Assembly: GCF_014400405.1 (NCBI RefSeq)
Contig: NZ_CP060496.1
Location: 1,178,001 to 1,242,000 of the forward strand
Origin: Brachybacterium sp. Z12
Lineage (GTDB): Bacteria > Actinomycetota > Actinomycetes > Actinomycetales > Dermabacteraceae
DNA length: 64,000 nucleotides
Reading direction: 5' to 3'
Below, in pieces: positions 1 to 9,761 of this stretch (its first letter is position 1; every line of letters starts with the position of its first letter). Position numbers and translations under genes: made by a program. Below the pieces are notes generated by a model. That model made no database searches. It saw only the letters and a program-made list of their open reading frames with translations, and had not been told where the DNA came from.

Positions 1-724
1 CGCCACCACCACCGACGACCGCGAAGGGGAGGCGCTCGGCGAGCAGGCCGACGCCACCGGGATCACCGACGCGCAGATCGAGCAGCAGCTGCACGCCCTG
101 CGAGGAGACATCGAGCAGGTGCCCTCCACGGTCAGCGCCATCAAGATCGACGGCAAGCGCGCCTACGCCCGAGCCCGCGCCGGGGAGGACGTCCAGCTGG
201 CGGCCCGCCCCGTCCTGATCTCACGCTTCGAGGTCACCGCGCGCCGACAGGACACGGAGCACCTCGACCTGGATGCGGTGATCGACTGCTCCTCGGGCAC
301 CTACGTGCGGGCGCTGGCCCGCGATCTCGGCTCTGCGCTCGAGGTCGGAGGTCACCTCACCGCGCTGCGCCGCACCGCCGTGGGCCCCTTCGCCGTCGCG
401 GACTCCGTGCACGTCCCCGCTCGGGGTGAAGGCGATGACGTCCCGCTCCCGCTGTACGGGCTCGGCCAGATCGCCCGCCAGGTGCTCAGCAGCGTGGTCG
501 TCGACGACGTGCAGGCTGCCGCGCTCGGGAACGGTCAGCGCATCGACACCGACGGGATGCAGCCGAGGCCCGCAGAGGGAGGCGACCTCGGGCTCATCGG
601 TGTCGCGGGGGAGGAACGCCCGATCGCTGCTCTCGACGATGCCGGCCATCTGGTCGCGATCCTGGAGCGCGAGGGAGACCGCTGGCGTCCGGTCCTGGTG
701 GTGCCGGTGGACGCCCGCTGCTGA
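1..724 (+). CDS. truB: tRNA pseudouridine(55) synthase TruB, C-terminal part (5' end outside window)
   Basis: The gene enters from the left edge; the frame is open from base 2 and gives 240 residues. TruB converts U55 of the T-loop of tRNAs to pseudouridine. Visible family blocks are TTTDDREGE at the very start, PSTVSAIKIDGKRAYARAR (about residues 40-58) and SSGTYVRALARDLG (about 98-111), followed by a C-terminal PUA-like segment. The catalytic-Asp block lies upstream of the window. truB followed by ribF, rpsO and pnp is a classic bacterial order, here interrupted by a minus-strand gene. The identification is secure. Confidence 0.95.
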   Translation, partial: ATTTDDREGEALGEQADATGITDAQIEQQLHALRGDIEQVPSTVSAIKIDGKRAYARARAGEDVQLAARPVLISRFEVTARRQDTEHLDLDAVIDCSSGTYVRALARDLGSALEVGGHLTALRRTAVGPFAVADSVHVPARGEGDDVPLPLYGLGQIARQVLSSVVVDDVQAAALGNGQRIDTDGMQPRPAEGGDLGLIGVAGEERPIAALDDAGHLVAILEREGDRWRPVLVVPVDARC

Positions 725-752
725 AGACGCCCCGCACATCACCCCGCACAGC

Positions 753-791
753 AGAAGGGCCCTTCCCGAACTGATCGGGAAGGGCCCTTCT
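753..791. terminator. Bidirectional hairpin terminator between truB and the L,D-transpeptidase gene
   Basis: A perfect 17-bp inverted repeat (753-769 and 775-791) with a 5-nt loop lies between two convergent genes. There is no long U tract, as is common in high-GC Actinobacteria. Confidence 0.85.
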
Positions 792-813
792 GGCTGCTGT
801 GGGCAGGCCCGGG

Positions 814-2333
814 TCAGTAGTGGACCACGGTCTTGGTGCCGATGCTCGCCCAGTCGTACAGCCACTTGGCATCCGAGACCGGCATGTTGATGCAGCCATG
901 GGAGCCGGAGAAGCCGAAGGACGAGCGCCACGGCGCACCGTGGAAGCCATAGCCGCGGTGGAAGTACTGCACCCAGGGGACGTCGGGGTTGTAGTAGTAC
1001 TTCTCGTGGCCCTCGGGGTAGTTGTTCGCGTTCGTCATGTCCTGGCGGTCGTAGCGCAGGTAGATGTCGTAGGTGCCGGTGACGGTCTCGTTGCCGGGCT
1101 TGCCGTCGACCATCTTGCGCGGGCCCCACACGGGGGTATCGCCCACGTAGGCGGTCACGGTCTTGTTGGTGAGGTCCACGTCGATCCACTTCTCACCGGT
1201 CGGGTTGGACGGCGTGGTCGACTCCTCGTCGCCCGCCTCCTCCTCGTCCTTCGGGGCCTCGACCTGCTCGACCTCGGGCTCGATCTTCTTCGAGTCGAAG
1301 GCGGCCTCGAGGGGAGTGGTGCCCTTCATCGCGGCGATGAGCTCATCGGCCACTGCGTCGGTGTTCGTGATCTCCAGGCCGGCCTTCTTCTCGGTGAGGA
1401 CCTTGACGACCTCGCCGTCCTCGCCCACCTGCTCGATGCCGTCCTCCACCTCGACCGCATCGCTGTCGGCGCGGGCCGAGACCCACTCGCGCACGGCGTC
1501 CTCGTCGACGGCGATCGTCAGGGCCTGGCCGTCCTCGTCGGGCTCCACGGAGATCCAACCGTTGCGGCGCTCCGCGGAGACGTCATGGGTCTTCCCGTCG
1601 GCGCCGGCGATCGACATCGGCTGCTCGAGCAGGGAGGCGATCGCACCGACGGTCTGCTCGGCCTCCTCGGTGGTGATGGAGGGGCGATCTCCTCGAGCGG
1701 CTGCTCGACCTCGAAATCCTTCAGCGCCGGAGCGTTCTGGTTGATCGCGTCCACAAGTGTCTGCGGGTCCATGCCGAGGCCGTGGCGGCCCGGGACGGCG
1801 TTCCAGGTCTGCTCGTCCTCGTCGAAGCTGACCGAGGCGTCGACCGGGGAGGTCATCTCTTCGGGCACGAGGCCCTTCGCGAACTCCATGACTGCGGCAT
1901 CGTCGACGGTGACGACCGGCTCCACGGCATGCTCGCCCGACCAGGTCGAGGAGAGCACCCCGGTGAAGGAGTCATCGCGGGAGACGGCGGCCTGCGCGGT
2001 GGCGGAGGCATCGACGGTCACGCCGATATCTGCCAGCGGCACCTCGAGCTCCTGCTCACCGGCGGTCACCGCGACGGACACCGATTCGCCGCGCTCGGCG
2101 ACCAGCGCGGAGATCTCCTCCGGAGTCTTGCCGGCGACATCCTGTCCGAGCACGGTGGTGCCCGGCAGTGCGCGGCCCTCGAACTGCTTGGCGTACGCCA
2201 GTGCACCGCCGGTCAGGACCACGGCGATCACAGCGACGATGGCCACCAGTGTGAGGACGGCTCGCCGGCGGCCGTTGCGGCCGGTGGGTCGCGACGGGCC
2301 GCCCAGCGCGGCCGTATCGGTCACGTTCGTCAT
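814..2333 (-). CDS. L,D-transpeptidase (YkuD) with VanW-type peptidoglycan-binding repeats; one frameshift
   Basis: Predicted membrane-anchored cell-wall enzyme of about 506 residues that makes 3-3 cross-links or attaches proteins to peptidoglycan. A short basic N-terminus is followed by one membrane segment (about residues 26-48), then PG_binding_4/VanW-like repeats, an acidic E/D-rich linker and a C-terminal YkuD domain. The catalytic signature is HG, a spacer, then SHGCINM, which fits the family pattern with Cys as nucleophile. The frame breaks near 1680, where one base is missing in a C/T stretch; repairing it joins EIAPP directly to ITTEEAEQTV. It is convergent with truB and divergent from ribF, inserted into the usual truB-ribF pair. 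Confidence 0.88.
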
Positions 2334-2677
2334 GGATCCAGATCCGTTCTCGGCGGCCGTCGTGACTGCTCCCGCGCATCGGCGCGGAAGTGCACAGGGG
2401 TCCGTCCCCGGTACCGCCTCGGACCTCAGAATAACGGAGGGAGGCGCCCTTCTCGCGGGGGCAGGAGGCCGTTCTTCGTCACAGCTCGGTATCTTACCGA
2501 GCGATCAGGCGCGGTTCCTGACAGTTGCGGGCCGCATGGTGTGAACAAGGTGGCCGCTGGGGCCCCTGCTGCGGGCGCTACAGTGTGCACCGGCGTTCCT
2601 CGCCGCTGCGCCGTTCTCCGGCGTCCCTGCTCGAGGGTGTCAGTGCACACCCGGCCCCGGAAGGACATGACCGCCCC
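2334..2677. other. Divergent intergenic region between the L,D-transpeptidase gene and ribF
   Basis: These 344 bases hold no convincing gene. They must contain the promoters of the two divergent genes. A TACAGT hexamer near 2578 is a possible -10 for ribF, but no good -35 accompanies it. I see no RNA gene or strong hairpin. Confidence 0.5.
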
Positions 2678-3691
2678 GTGACCCGCGTCCCCATCTGGCA
2701 CTCCGTCGAGGAGGTGCCCGCCGACCTCGGCGCGACCGCGGTGTCGATCGGCAACTACGACGGTGTTCACCGTGGTCACCGTTTCGTGCTGGACCAGCTG
2801 CGACACCATGCAGAGTCCCGTTCGCTCGCCCCAGTCGCGCTCACCTTCTGGCCCCACCCCGGCATGTGATGGGGCAGCCGGCGCGGACGCCGCTGCTGAC
2901 CGGCCATGAGGACCGGGATCGCCTCCTGCTGCTGGCCGGTATGCACGGTGTGCTCGACCTCGAGTTCACGCTCGACTTCGCACAGCACTCGCCTGAGGAC
3001 TTCGTACGGATCTTCCTGGTCGACGGGCTGGGGATGAAGTGCGCGGTGCTGGGGGAGGACGCCCTGTTCGGCCGCGCGAATTCGGGGGACATCGGCACCA
3101 TGCGCGAGCTGGGGAGCGGTACGGCTTCGAGGTCGTGACGGTCGCGGACCTTGGCCCGCAGGGGGCGGGCAGCGGCCGCATCTCGTCCTCCGGCATCCGC
3201 AGCGATCTGCTCGAGGGGAGGTGCGCTCGGCGAACGCTGCGCTCGGGAGGCTGCACACGGTCACCGACGTGGTCCATCACGGGTTCCGGCGCGGCAGGGA
3301 GCTCGGCTTCCCGACGGCCAACCTCGGGCCTGCGCCCGCAGGGCTGATCCCGGCGGACGGCGTCTATGCCGGCTACCTCACGGTGACCGAACAGGCTCCC
3401 GCCCACCTCGGGACCCGCCCCCTGGCCGGGGCGCCTGCCACCATCTCCATCGGCACCAACCCGACCTTCGAGCCCGACGGCGCCGCGCAGCGCACGGTCG
3501 AGGCCTACGTGCATGGCGCTCATGATCTCGACCTCTACGGCGACACCGTGCGGCTCGAATTCGTCGACTTCCAGCGTCCCACCCTCAAGTTCGACTCCGC
3601 GGCCGCGCTCGTCGAGCAGATGGGCAGGGACGTCGAGGTGACCCGCCACACTCTCGCTGCGGAGCACTCCCCTCCCGCAACTGACGGCTGA
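2678..3691 (+). CDS. ribF: Bifunctional riboflavin kinase / FAD synthetase RibF; three frameshifts
   Basis: Makes FMN from riboflavin and FAD from FMN. The N-terminal adenylyltransferase domain shows GNYDGVHRGH (about residues 27-36) and TFWPHP; the C-terminal flavokinase domain shows GFPTANL and YAGYLTV. A GTG start at 2678 is preceded by AAGGA; a 15-base overlapping frame ATGACCGCCCCGTGA ends at that GTG. The frame breaks at about 2865 (one base missing), at the G run 3111-3114 and at the G run 3215-3218 (G5 written as G4 in both). Repaired length is about 338 residues, normal for RibF. Confidence 0.93.
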
Positions 3692-3697
3692 TATCCT
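3689..3697 (+). promoter_or_regulatory. Candidate extended -10 promoter for rpsO
   Basis: TGATATCCT gives an extended -10 element (TGN followed by TATCCT) that overlaps the ribF stop codon, about 150 bases before rpsO. No clear -35 is visible. This is inference from the motif only. Confidence 0.35.
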
Positions 3698-3844
3698 GCT
3701 CGAGCCGTGAATTCGGCCGCGGAGAGCGATCCGCACCCACAGCCCAGCACCCTCCCCACGGGTAGGTGCGCCTGAGGAGCGCTCGTCCAGAGAGCCCAGG
3801 GCACAAGGCCCTGCGGCGCCGCGCAGCGACCAGAGGAGAACCAT

Positions 3845-4114
3845 ATGGCCTTCGATACCGCCACCAAGCAGGCGATCATCACGGAGTACGCGACCAGCGA
3901 GGGCGACACCGGTTCGCCCGAGGTCCAGGCCGCGCTCCTGACGCACCGCATCACGTACCTGACCGAGCACCTGAAGACCCACAAGCACGATCACCACTCG
4001 CGCCGCGGCCTGATGCTGCTGGTCGGTCAGCGCAAGCGCCTGATGAAGTACCTGCAGGCCTCCGACATCACGCGATACCGTGCGCTGATCCAGCGCCTCG
4101 GCATCCGCCGCTGA
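3845..4114 (+). CDS. rpsO: 30S ribosomal protein S15
   Basis: Complete 89-residue S15, which binds the central domain of 16S rRNA early in 30S assembly. It shows the family pattern [20 protein letters not shown] near the N-terminus and ends LIQRLGIRR. The start ATG follows a strong GAGGAGA ribosome-binding site. It lies directly before pnp, the conserved bacterial pair whose mRNA is commonly cotranscribed and processed. No frameshift. Confidence 0.98.
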   Translation: MAFDTATKQAIITEYATSEGDTGSPEVQAALLTHRITYLTEHLKTHKHDHHSRRGLMLLVGQRKRLMKYLQASDITRYRALIQRLGIRR

Positions 4115-4120
4115 TCCTCT

Positions 4121-4150
4121 CCGCCGCTCGCCCCTTCGGGCGGGCGGCGG
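4121..4150 (+). terminator. Hairpin terminator after rpsO
   Basis: A 12-bp GC-rich stem (4121-4132 with 4139-4150, one G-U pair) with loop CCTTCG is followed by TTTC. It probably attenuates rpsO readthrough into pnp. Confidence 0.8.
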
Positions 4151-4157
4151 TTTCATC

Positions 4158-4320
4158 TGCCCGCAGCTGCGGGCATCCACAGCACCCCGCCCCGATCAGG
4201 TTCGGTCCTCGGCAGTGACCTGCGGACCGCTGGAGCATGGCTCACCCGGGCCCTCCCGCGCACCGCATGTGACTGACGAAGGCCGCACCGGCAGGGCAAC
4301 CCCCACCAGAGGAGATACCC
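4158..4320 (+). ncRNA. Structured pnp leader, candidate Actino-pnp RNA motif
   Basis: The 5' leader of pnp contains a near-palindromic hairpin at 4158-4175 (TGCCCGCA/TGCGGGCA) and a second stem CGGTCC (4203-4208) with GGACCG (4224-4229) enclosing a purine-rich loop. An RNA motif called Actino-pnp is known from the 5' leaders of actinobacterial pnp genes. Position and folding agree, but I cannot run a covariance model. The likely role is autoregulation of PNPase through leader processing. Confidence 0.45.
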
Positions 4321-6580
4321 ATGGCCATGGAAGGCCCTGAAATCACCGCCACCACCGCTGTCATCGACAACGGCTCCTACGGTCGTCGCGAGATCCGCTT
4401 CGAGACCGGCCGCCTCGCTCAGCAGGGCCGCCGGCGCCGTCGCCGTCTACCTCGACGACGACACGATGGTCTTCTCGGCGACCGCAGTGTCGAACAAGCC
4501 GAAGGACCACTTCGACTTCTTCCCGCTGACCATCGACGTCGAGGAGCGCATGTACGCCGCGGGTCGCATCCCCGGCTCGTTCTTCCGTCGTGAGGGTCGT
4601 CCCGGCACCGACGCGATCCTCGCCGCGCGCCTCACCGACCGCCCGCTGCGCCCCGCATTCGTCAAGGGCCTGCGCAACGAGGTCCAGGTCGTCCTCACCA
4701 TCATGGCCAACGGCCCCGACGACGCCTATGACGTCGTCGGCATCAACGGTGCCTCCGCGTCGACCCAGATCTCCGGTCTTCCCTTCTCGGGCCCGATCGG
4801 CGCGGTGCGCATCGCGCTCATGCCGAACGCCGAGGGTGGCGGCCAGTGGGTCGCCTTCCCGACCTTCTCGCAGCTGGACGAGGCCGTCTTCTCGATGGTC
4901 GTCGCCGGCCGCATCGTCGAGGACGACGTCGCGATCATGATGGTCGAGGCCGAGGCCACCGACAACGCCTGGACGCTCATCAAGGAGCAGGGTGCGATCG
5001 CCCCCACCGAGTCCGTCGTCGCCGAGGGGATCGAGGCCGCCAAGGTCTTCATCCGCAGCCTCTGCGTCGCCCAGCAGGAGCTGGCCGCCACCGCCGCGAA
5101 GCCGGTGCGCGAGTTCCCGCTGTTCCTGGACTACCAGGACGACGCGTACGGCATCGTCGAGGCCGCCGCGAACGAGCGTCTCGCCGAGGTCATGTCCATC
5201 GCCGCGAAGACCGAGCGCGAGGAGCGCACCGAGCAGCTGCTCGGTGAGGTCGTCGAGGAGCTCGCCGCAGAGGGCAAGCAGCTCGAGGGTCGCGAGAAGG
5301 AGGTCTCCGGTGCGTTCCGTGCGCTGACCAAGCAGCTCGTGCGCAAGAAGGTCCTCACCGATGGTGTCCGCATTGACGGCCGTGGGCTGCGGGACATCCG
5401 TGCGCTCTCCGCCGAGGTCGAGGTGCTCCCGCGTGTGCACGGCTCGGCACTCTTCCAGCGCGGCGAGACCCAGATCATGGGTGTCTCCACGCTGAACATG
5501 CTGAAGATGGAGCAGCAGATCGACTCGCTCGGGCCGGTCAAGCACAAGCGCTACGTCCACCACTACAACTTCCCGCCGTACTCCACCGGCGAGACCGGTC
5601 GCGTCGGCTCGCCGAAGCGCCGCGAGGTCGGCCACGGCATGCTCGCGGAGCGTGCCCTGGTCCCCGTCCTGCCCACGCGTGAGGAGTTCCCGTACGCGAT
5701 CCGTCAGGTCTCCGAGGCCCTCGGCTCCAACGGCTCGACCTCCATGGGCTCGGTCTGCGCCTCGACGCTGTCGCTGTTGAACGCCGGCGTGCCGCTGCGC
5801 GCCGCCGTCGCAGGCATCGCCATGGGCCTGATCTCCGACGTCGTGGACGGAGAGACCCGTTACGCGGCGCTCACCGACATCCTCGGCGCCGAGGATGCCT
5901 TCGGCGACATGGACTTCAAGGTGGCCGGCACTACGGAGTTCATCACCGCCATCCAGCTCGACACGAAGCTGGACGGCCTGCCGACCTCCGTGCTCACCGG
6001 CGCGCTGTCGCAGGCCCATGAGGCGCGTCTGGCGATCCTCGCGGTGCTGGACGAGGCCATCGACACCCCCGATGAGATGAGCCCCTACGCTCCGCGCGTC
6101 CTCGCGGTCACCGTCCCCGTCGACAAGATCGGTGCTGTCATCGGCCCGAAGGGCGCGATGATCAACAAGATCCAGGACGACACCGGTGCGGACATCACCA
6201 TCGAGGACGACGGCACCGTCTACATCGGCGCCACCGACGGCCCCTCGGCCGAGGCTGCGCGTGCTGCGGTCAACGCCATCGCCAACCCGATGGTCCCCGA
6301 GATCGGTGAGCGCTACCTCGGCACCGTCGTGCGCGTGGTCGATTTCGGTGCGTTCGTCTCGCTGACCCCGGGCAAGGACGGCCTGCTGCACGTCACCCAG
6401 CTGCGCAAGCTGAACGACGGCAAGCGTGTCGACAACGTCGAGGACGTCGCCAAGGTCGGCCAGAAGATCGAGGTCGAGATCCGCGAGATCGATGCCCGCG
6501 GCAAGATCTCGCTCGGCGTGATCGAGGACGAGGCGGAGTCCACCGACGCCGCCCCGGACGAGGAGACCTCCGCGGAGTGA
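4321..6580 (+). CDS. pnp: Polyribonucleotide nucleotidyltransferase (PNPase); one frameshift
   Basis: 3'-5' phosphorolytic exoribonuclease and RNA tailing enzyme. Two RNase PH domains flank a helical linker, followed by a KH domain ([18 protein letters not shown]) and a C-terminal S1 domain ([15 protein letters not shown]). Start ATG 4321 follows GAGGAGATA. The frame shifts at 4425-4427, where one G too many is present after CAGCAG; removing it reads [20 protein letters not shown]. Repaired length is about 752 residues, as expected. The end is acidic (DEETSAE). Confidence 0.95.
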
Positions 6581-6610
6581 TCCGGCCGCTCACCCGCTGA
6601 GCACCTGCTC

Positions 6611-6642
6611 GAGGGCGGCACCCCACCCGGGGTGCCGCCCTC
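6611..6642 (+). terminator. Hairpin terminator after pnp
   Basis: Perfect 14-bp stem (6611-6624 with 6629-6642) and a 4-nt loop, 30 bases after the pnp stop codon. Confidence 0.85.
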
Positions 6643-6836
6643 GCGTCGTCCTCGGCACCTGCCGTGTGCCGGGCCGTGCGCTTCACGCGCCGGCTGTCCA
6701 CAAGGAACGAGCTGTCCTTGGCCGGACGTGCGCGCTCGGCCGACCCGGACGCTCTCGATTCAGCTCACCCTCCCGGCGAAGGGGAGGTGAGGGAGGTCTC
6801 GCGGGGCAACGTGCCGCTCCGTGGAACAATCGACCG

Positions 6837-8171
6837 ATGCCTCTCGACCTCTCCTATGACGATCCCGCCTCCGACGTGCTGCTCGACTCCGCCACCGGGG
6901 TGCGCCGCAGCATCCTGCCCGGCGGGGGTGCGGCTGCTGACCCAGACGGACCGCAGCGTGCGCAGCGCGACCATCGGGCTGTGGCTGCCCGTCGGCTCCC
7001 GGGACGAGACCCCGGCCCACGCCGGCTCCACTCACGTGCTCGAGCACCTGCTGTTCAAGGGCACCCGCCGCCGCAGCGCGATGGACATCGCCACCGCCTT
7101 CGACGAGGTGGGCGGGGACTCCAACGCCCTCACCGCGAAAGAGCACACCCTCTACTACGGACGGGTCCGTTCGGCGGACATCCCGATGGCCGTGGACGTG
7201 CTCACCGACATGATCACTGCGTCCCTCCTCGAGCAGGATGCCCTGGCCACCGAGCGCGAGGTCATCCTCGAGGAGCTCGCGATGGCGGAGGACGATCCCA
7301 ACGACGTCGGCTACGAGACCTTCCTTGCCGACGTGCTCGGACCGGACACTCCTCTCGGCCGCCCTGTCGGCGGGACCGTCGAGACCGTCTCCGCGCTGAG
7401 CATCGAAAACGTGCGCGACCACTTCACCGAGCACTACCGACCCGACAACCTCGTGGTCACCGCTGTGGGCGACATCGACCACGACGAGCTGGCCGGGCTC
7501 CTGCAGGCCGGGCTGCGTCGGGGCGGCTGGACGCTCGAGGACGGCGCGGCCCCCTCCCGTCGACTGCGCACCGGGGCGCCGCCGGGGGCGCGGCGGAGGG
7601 GTCCGCTGAAGTCTCCGGCCTCGTGCCCCACCGGCTGCAGCGTCCCGCCGAGCAGAACCACATCTACCTCGGCGGTCGCGGCCTGACCGCGCTCAGCGAG
7701 GACCGCCACGCACTGTCGGTGCTGATGTCGGTGCTCGGAGGAGGGATGTCCTCACGCCTGTTCCAGAACATCCGCGAGCAGCGCGGCCTCGCCTACTCGG
7801 TGTACTCCTTCAGCGCGGGATACCGGGATGCCGGGCTGTTCGGGCTCTACGCCGCCTGCCGCCCCACCCGCACCGCCCAGGTGGTCGAGCTGCTGGCCGA
7901 GGAGCTCACCCGGATGGGCACCTCCGGGATCGACGAGCAGGAGCTCGCCCGGGCCAAGGGGCAGATCACCGGCTCCTTCGCGCTCGGCCTCGAGGACACC
8001 AGCTCCCGCATGGGCCGCCTGGGCACGATCGAGCTGGTCCACGGCAGGTACACCAGCGTCGATGAGACGCTCGAGCGGATCGGACGGATCGGGGTCGACG
8101 ATGTGCGTGATCTCGCCGCACGGCTCTCCGGCGGCTTCAGCACCCGGGTGGAGGTCGGCCCGGAGAGCTGA
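6837..8171 (+). CDS. M16 family zinc metallopeptidase (mitochondrial processing peptidase-like); two frameshifts
   Basis: Predicted zinc peptidase of about 444 residues. The inverted zinc motif is HVLEH (about residue 64) with the distal glutamate in EREVILEELAM; the C-terminal M16 half contains NHIYLGGRGL and LGGGMSSRLFQ. ATG 6837 follows the hexamer AACAAT by six bases, so translation is probably leaderless. Breaks: one G too many in the run 6924-6928, and a missing base near 7575-7590. Orthologues sit between pnp and dapB in many Actinobacteria. The substrate is unknown. Confidence 0.9.
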   Translation: MPLDLSYDDPASDVLLDSATGVRRSILPGGGAAADPDGPQRAQRDHRAVAARRLPGRDPGPRRLHSRARAPAVQGHPPPQRDGHRHRLRRGGRGLQRPHRERAHPLLRTGPFGGHPDGRGRAHRHDHCVPPRAGCPGHRARGHPRGARDGGGRSQRRRLRDLPCRRARTGHSSRPPCRRDRRDRLRAEHRKRARPLHRALPTRQPRGHRCGRHRPRRAGRAPAGRAASGRLDARGRRGPLPSTAHRGAAGGAAEGSAEVSGLVPHRLQRPAEQNHIYLGGRGLTALSEDRHALSVLMSVLGGGMSSRLFQNIREQRGLAYSVYSFSAGYRDAGLFGLYAACRPTRTAQVVELLAEELTRMGTSGIDEQELARAKGQITGSFALGLEDTSSRMGRLGTIELVHGRYTSVDETLERIGRIGVDDVRDLAARLSGGFSTRVEVGPES

Positions 8172-8230
8172 GAGACACGATCCCGAACTCGCGCACCCCA
8201 TCACCTCCGCCCCCGCACAGGAGCAGCCCC

Positions 8231-9010
8231 ATGACCGCATCCCCGTCCCCGTCCCCGAAGAACCCTCGCCGGGTCGCCGTGCTCGGCGCCTCCGGACGGA
8301 TGGGCACCGCCGCCTGCCGGGCCGTCGAGGACGCCGCGGATCTCGAGCTCGTCGCCCATCTCGGCCGCGGTGACGACCTCTCCGCGCTCATCGAAGCGGG
8401 CGCCGAGATCGCGATCGACCTCACCGTCCCCTCGGCCACCGCGGACAACGTGCGCTGGCTGGTCGACCACGGGATCCACGCAGTCGTCGGCACCACCGGA
8501 TGGACCGACGACGCTCTCGAGGAGCTGCGCTCCCAGCTCTCCCGGGCCGAGGGCGTGGGCGTGCTGATCGCGCCGAACTTCGCGATCGGTGCGGTGCTCG
8601 CGATGCGCTTCGCGGAGATCGCCGCGCGCTACTACGACAGCGCCGAAATCATCGAGATGCACCACGAGAACAAGCTCGACGCCCCCTCCGGCACCGCACG
8701 CCACACCGCGGCCGCGATCGCCCGGGGCCGGGCCGCCGCCGGACTCGGCGAGGTGCCGGACGCGACCGAGAAGGATCCGGAGGGAGCGCGCGGGGCCGTG
8801 ATCGACGGGATCCACGTCCATGCCGTGCGCCAGCGCGGGCTGGTCGCCCACGAGGTCGTCCAGTTCGGCGGGGTGGGGGAGCAGTTCGTGCTGCGCCACG
8901 ACTCCTTCGACCGCGTCAGCTTCATGCCCGGGGTGCTGCTGGGCGTGCGCGAGGTCGCAGCGCACCCGGGTCTCACCGTGGGCCTGGACGGCTACATGGA
9001 CCTCGGCTGA
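8231..9010 (+). CDS. dapB: 4-hydroxy-tetrahydrodipicolinate reductase
   Basis: Complete 259-residue enzyme that reduces 4-hydroxy-tetrahydrodipicolinate to tetrahydrodipicolinate on the way to meso-diaminopimelate and lysine. The NAD(P)H-binding loop is GASGRMG (about residues 19-25), and the catalytic block is HHENKLDAPSGTA. ATG 8231 follows an AGGAG site about 6 bases upstream. It lies 59 bases after the M16 gene and 2 bases before a small membrane protein gene, so the three are probably one operon. dapA and dapF occur elsewhere in the window. Confidence 0.97.
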   Translation: MTASPSPSPKNPRRVAVLGASGRMGTAACRAVEDAADLELVAHLGRGDDLSALIEAGAEIAIDLTVPSATADNVRWLVDHGIHAVVGTTGWTDDALEELRSQLSRAEGVGVLIAPNFAIGAVLAMRFAEIAARYYDSAEIIEMHHENKLDAPSGTARHTAAAIARGRAAAGLGEVPDATEKDPEGARGAVIDGIHVHAVRQRGLVAHEVVQFGGVGEQFVLRHDSFDRVSFMPGVLLGVREVAAHPGLTVGLDGYMDLG

Positions 9011-9012
9011 GC

Positions 9013-9414
9013 ATGCGCGACAAGATCTTCGTCATCCTGCTGGTGCTGATCACCGCGGCGTACGCCTGGGGCCTGGGCTGGATCGCCTGGGGCTTCTTCC
9101 GCGCTGGAAGCGCTGTGGGCTACGGCCTCGCGCTCGGAGTGCTGATCCTGCTGCTGTTGACCGTGTGGGTGACCTGGCGGGAGGTGCTGTTCGGCCTCTC
9201 CGCCGGGAAGCTCAGCCGCGAGTACACGCCACCTGCCGACGCGATCGCGGGAGACGCACGCGAGGAGTTCGAAGCCGCCCGCCGCGCGATCGAGCAGGGA
9301 GCACAGGAGGACTGGCGTGCCTGGTTCCGGCTCGCCCTGGCCTATGACGCGATGCGCGACCGCAAGGGCGCCCGGATGGCGATCCGGAGGGCGATCGACG
9401 CCTTCCGACCCTGA
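9013..9414 (+). CDS. Small membrane protein of unknown function
   Basis: 133 residues starting at ATG 9013, two bases after dapB. The N-terminal half contains two hydrophobic segments (about residues 6-28 and 35-52). The soluble C-terminal half is charged and helical, with ARRAIEQGAQEDWRAWFRLALAY resembling a single TPR-like unit; the quoted similarity is only impressionistic. I do not recognise the family. Tight spacing suggests cotranscription with dapB, but gives no function. Confidence 0.75.
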   Translation: MRDKIFVILLVLITAAYAWGLGWIAWGFFRAGSAVGYGLALGVLILLLLTVWVTWREVLFGLSAGKLSREYTPPADAIAGDAREEFEAARRAIEQGAQEDWRAWFRLALAYDAMRDRKGARMAIRRAIDAFRP

Positions 9415-9451
9415 GCCGGGACGCGCTGCGCAGAGCGCGGAAGGGCTCAGG
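9410..9451. terminator. Hairpin between the small membrane gene and azlD (convergent)
   Basis: CCTGAGCC (9410-9417) pairs with GGCTCAGG (9444-9451), and an inner stem CGCGCT/AGCGCG closes the loop. It overlaps both stop codons. Confidence 0.55.
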
Positions 9452-9761
9452 CCCAGCCCAGAGCCCGCAGGCCCGCCGCGACGACCGCCGCACCGATGAC
9501 GACCACCAGGAACGGAGCGCGCAGGCACAGCAGCACCACGGCTGCGCCCAGGCTCGCGAGCCGAGCGTCGAGCACGATCTCCGCGCCGCTGGTGGCGGTC
9601 TGCGTGGCCACGAGCGCACCCAGGAGCGCGATCGGCAGCACGGTGGTGATCCGTGCGATCCGGGGACGTTCCAGCACGTCCTGCGGCGCCTGATAGCCCA
9701 CCCATTTCTGGGCGAAGGAGAGCACTGACGCGGCGATCACCGCGATCCACAGGATGCTCAT
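9447..9761 (-). CDS. azlD: AzlD-type small subunit of a branched-chain amino acid exporter
   Basis: 104-residue hydrophobic protein with about four membrane segments, matching the small AzlD partner of AzlC. AzlCD pairs export branched-chain amino acids or their analogues. Its start overlaps the stop of azlC by four bases (ATGA), a sign of translational coupling. It is preceded on the same strand only by azlC. Confidence 0.88.
   Translation of the reverse strand: MSILWIAVIAASVLSFAQKWVGYQAPQDVLERPRIARITTVLPIALLGALVATQTATSGAEIVLDARLASLGAAVVLLCLRAPFLVVVIGAAVVAAGLRALGWA

Noticed and set aside
814-2333. Asn in SHGCIN as a missing active-site residue in the L,D-transpeptidase
   Set aside because: The YkuD signature accepts Asn at this place; Cys, His and Gly are all present.
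4361-6391. Long open frame on the strand opposite pnp (about 676 codons)
   Set aside because: Such frames are expected opposite high-GC genes with strong third-position bias. Its translation is Asp/Leu/Arg/Gly-rich with no domain, and pnp is certain.
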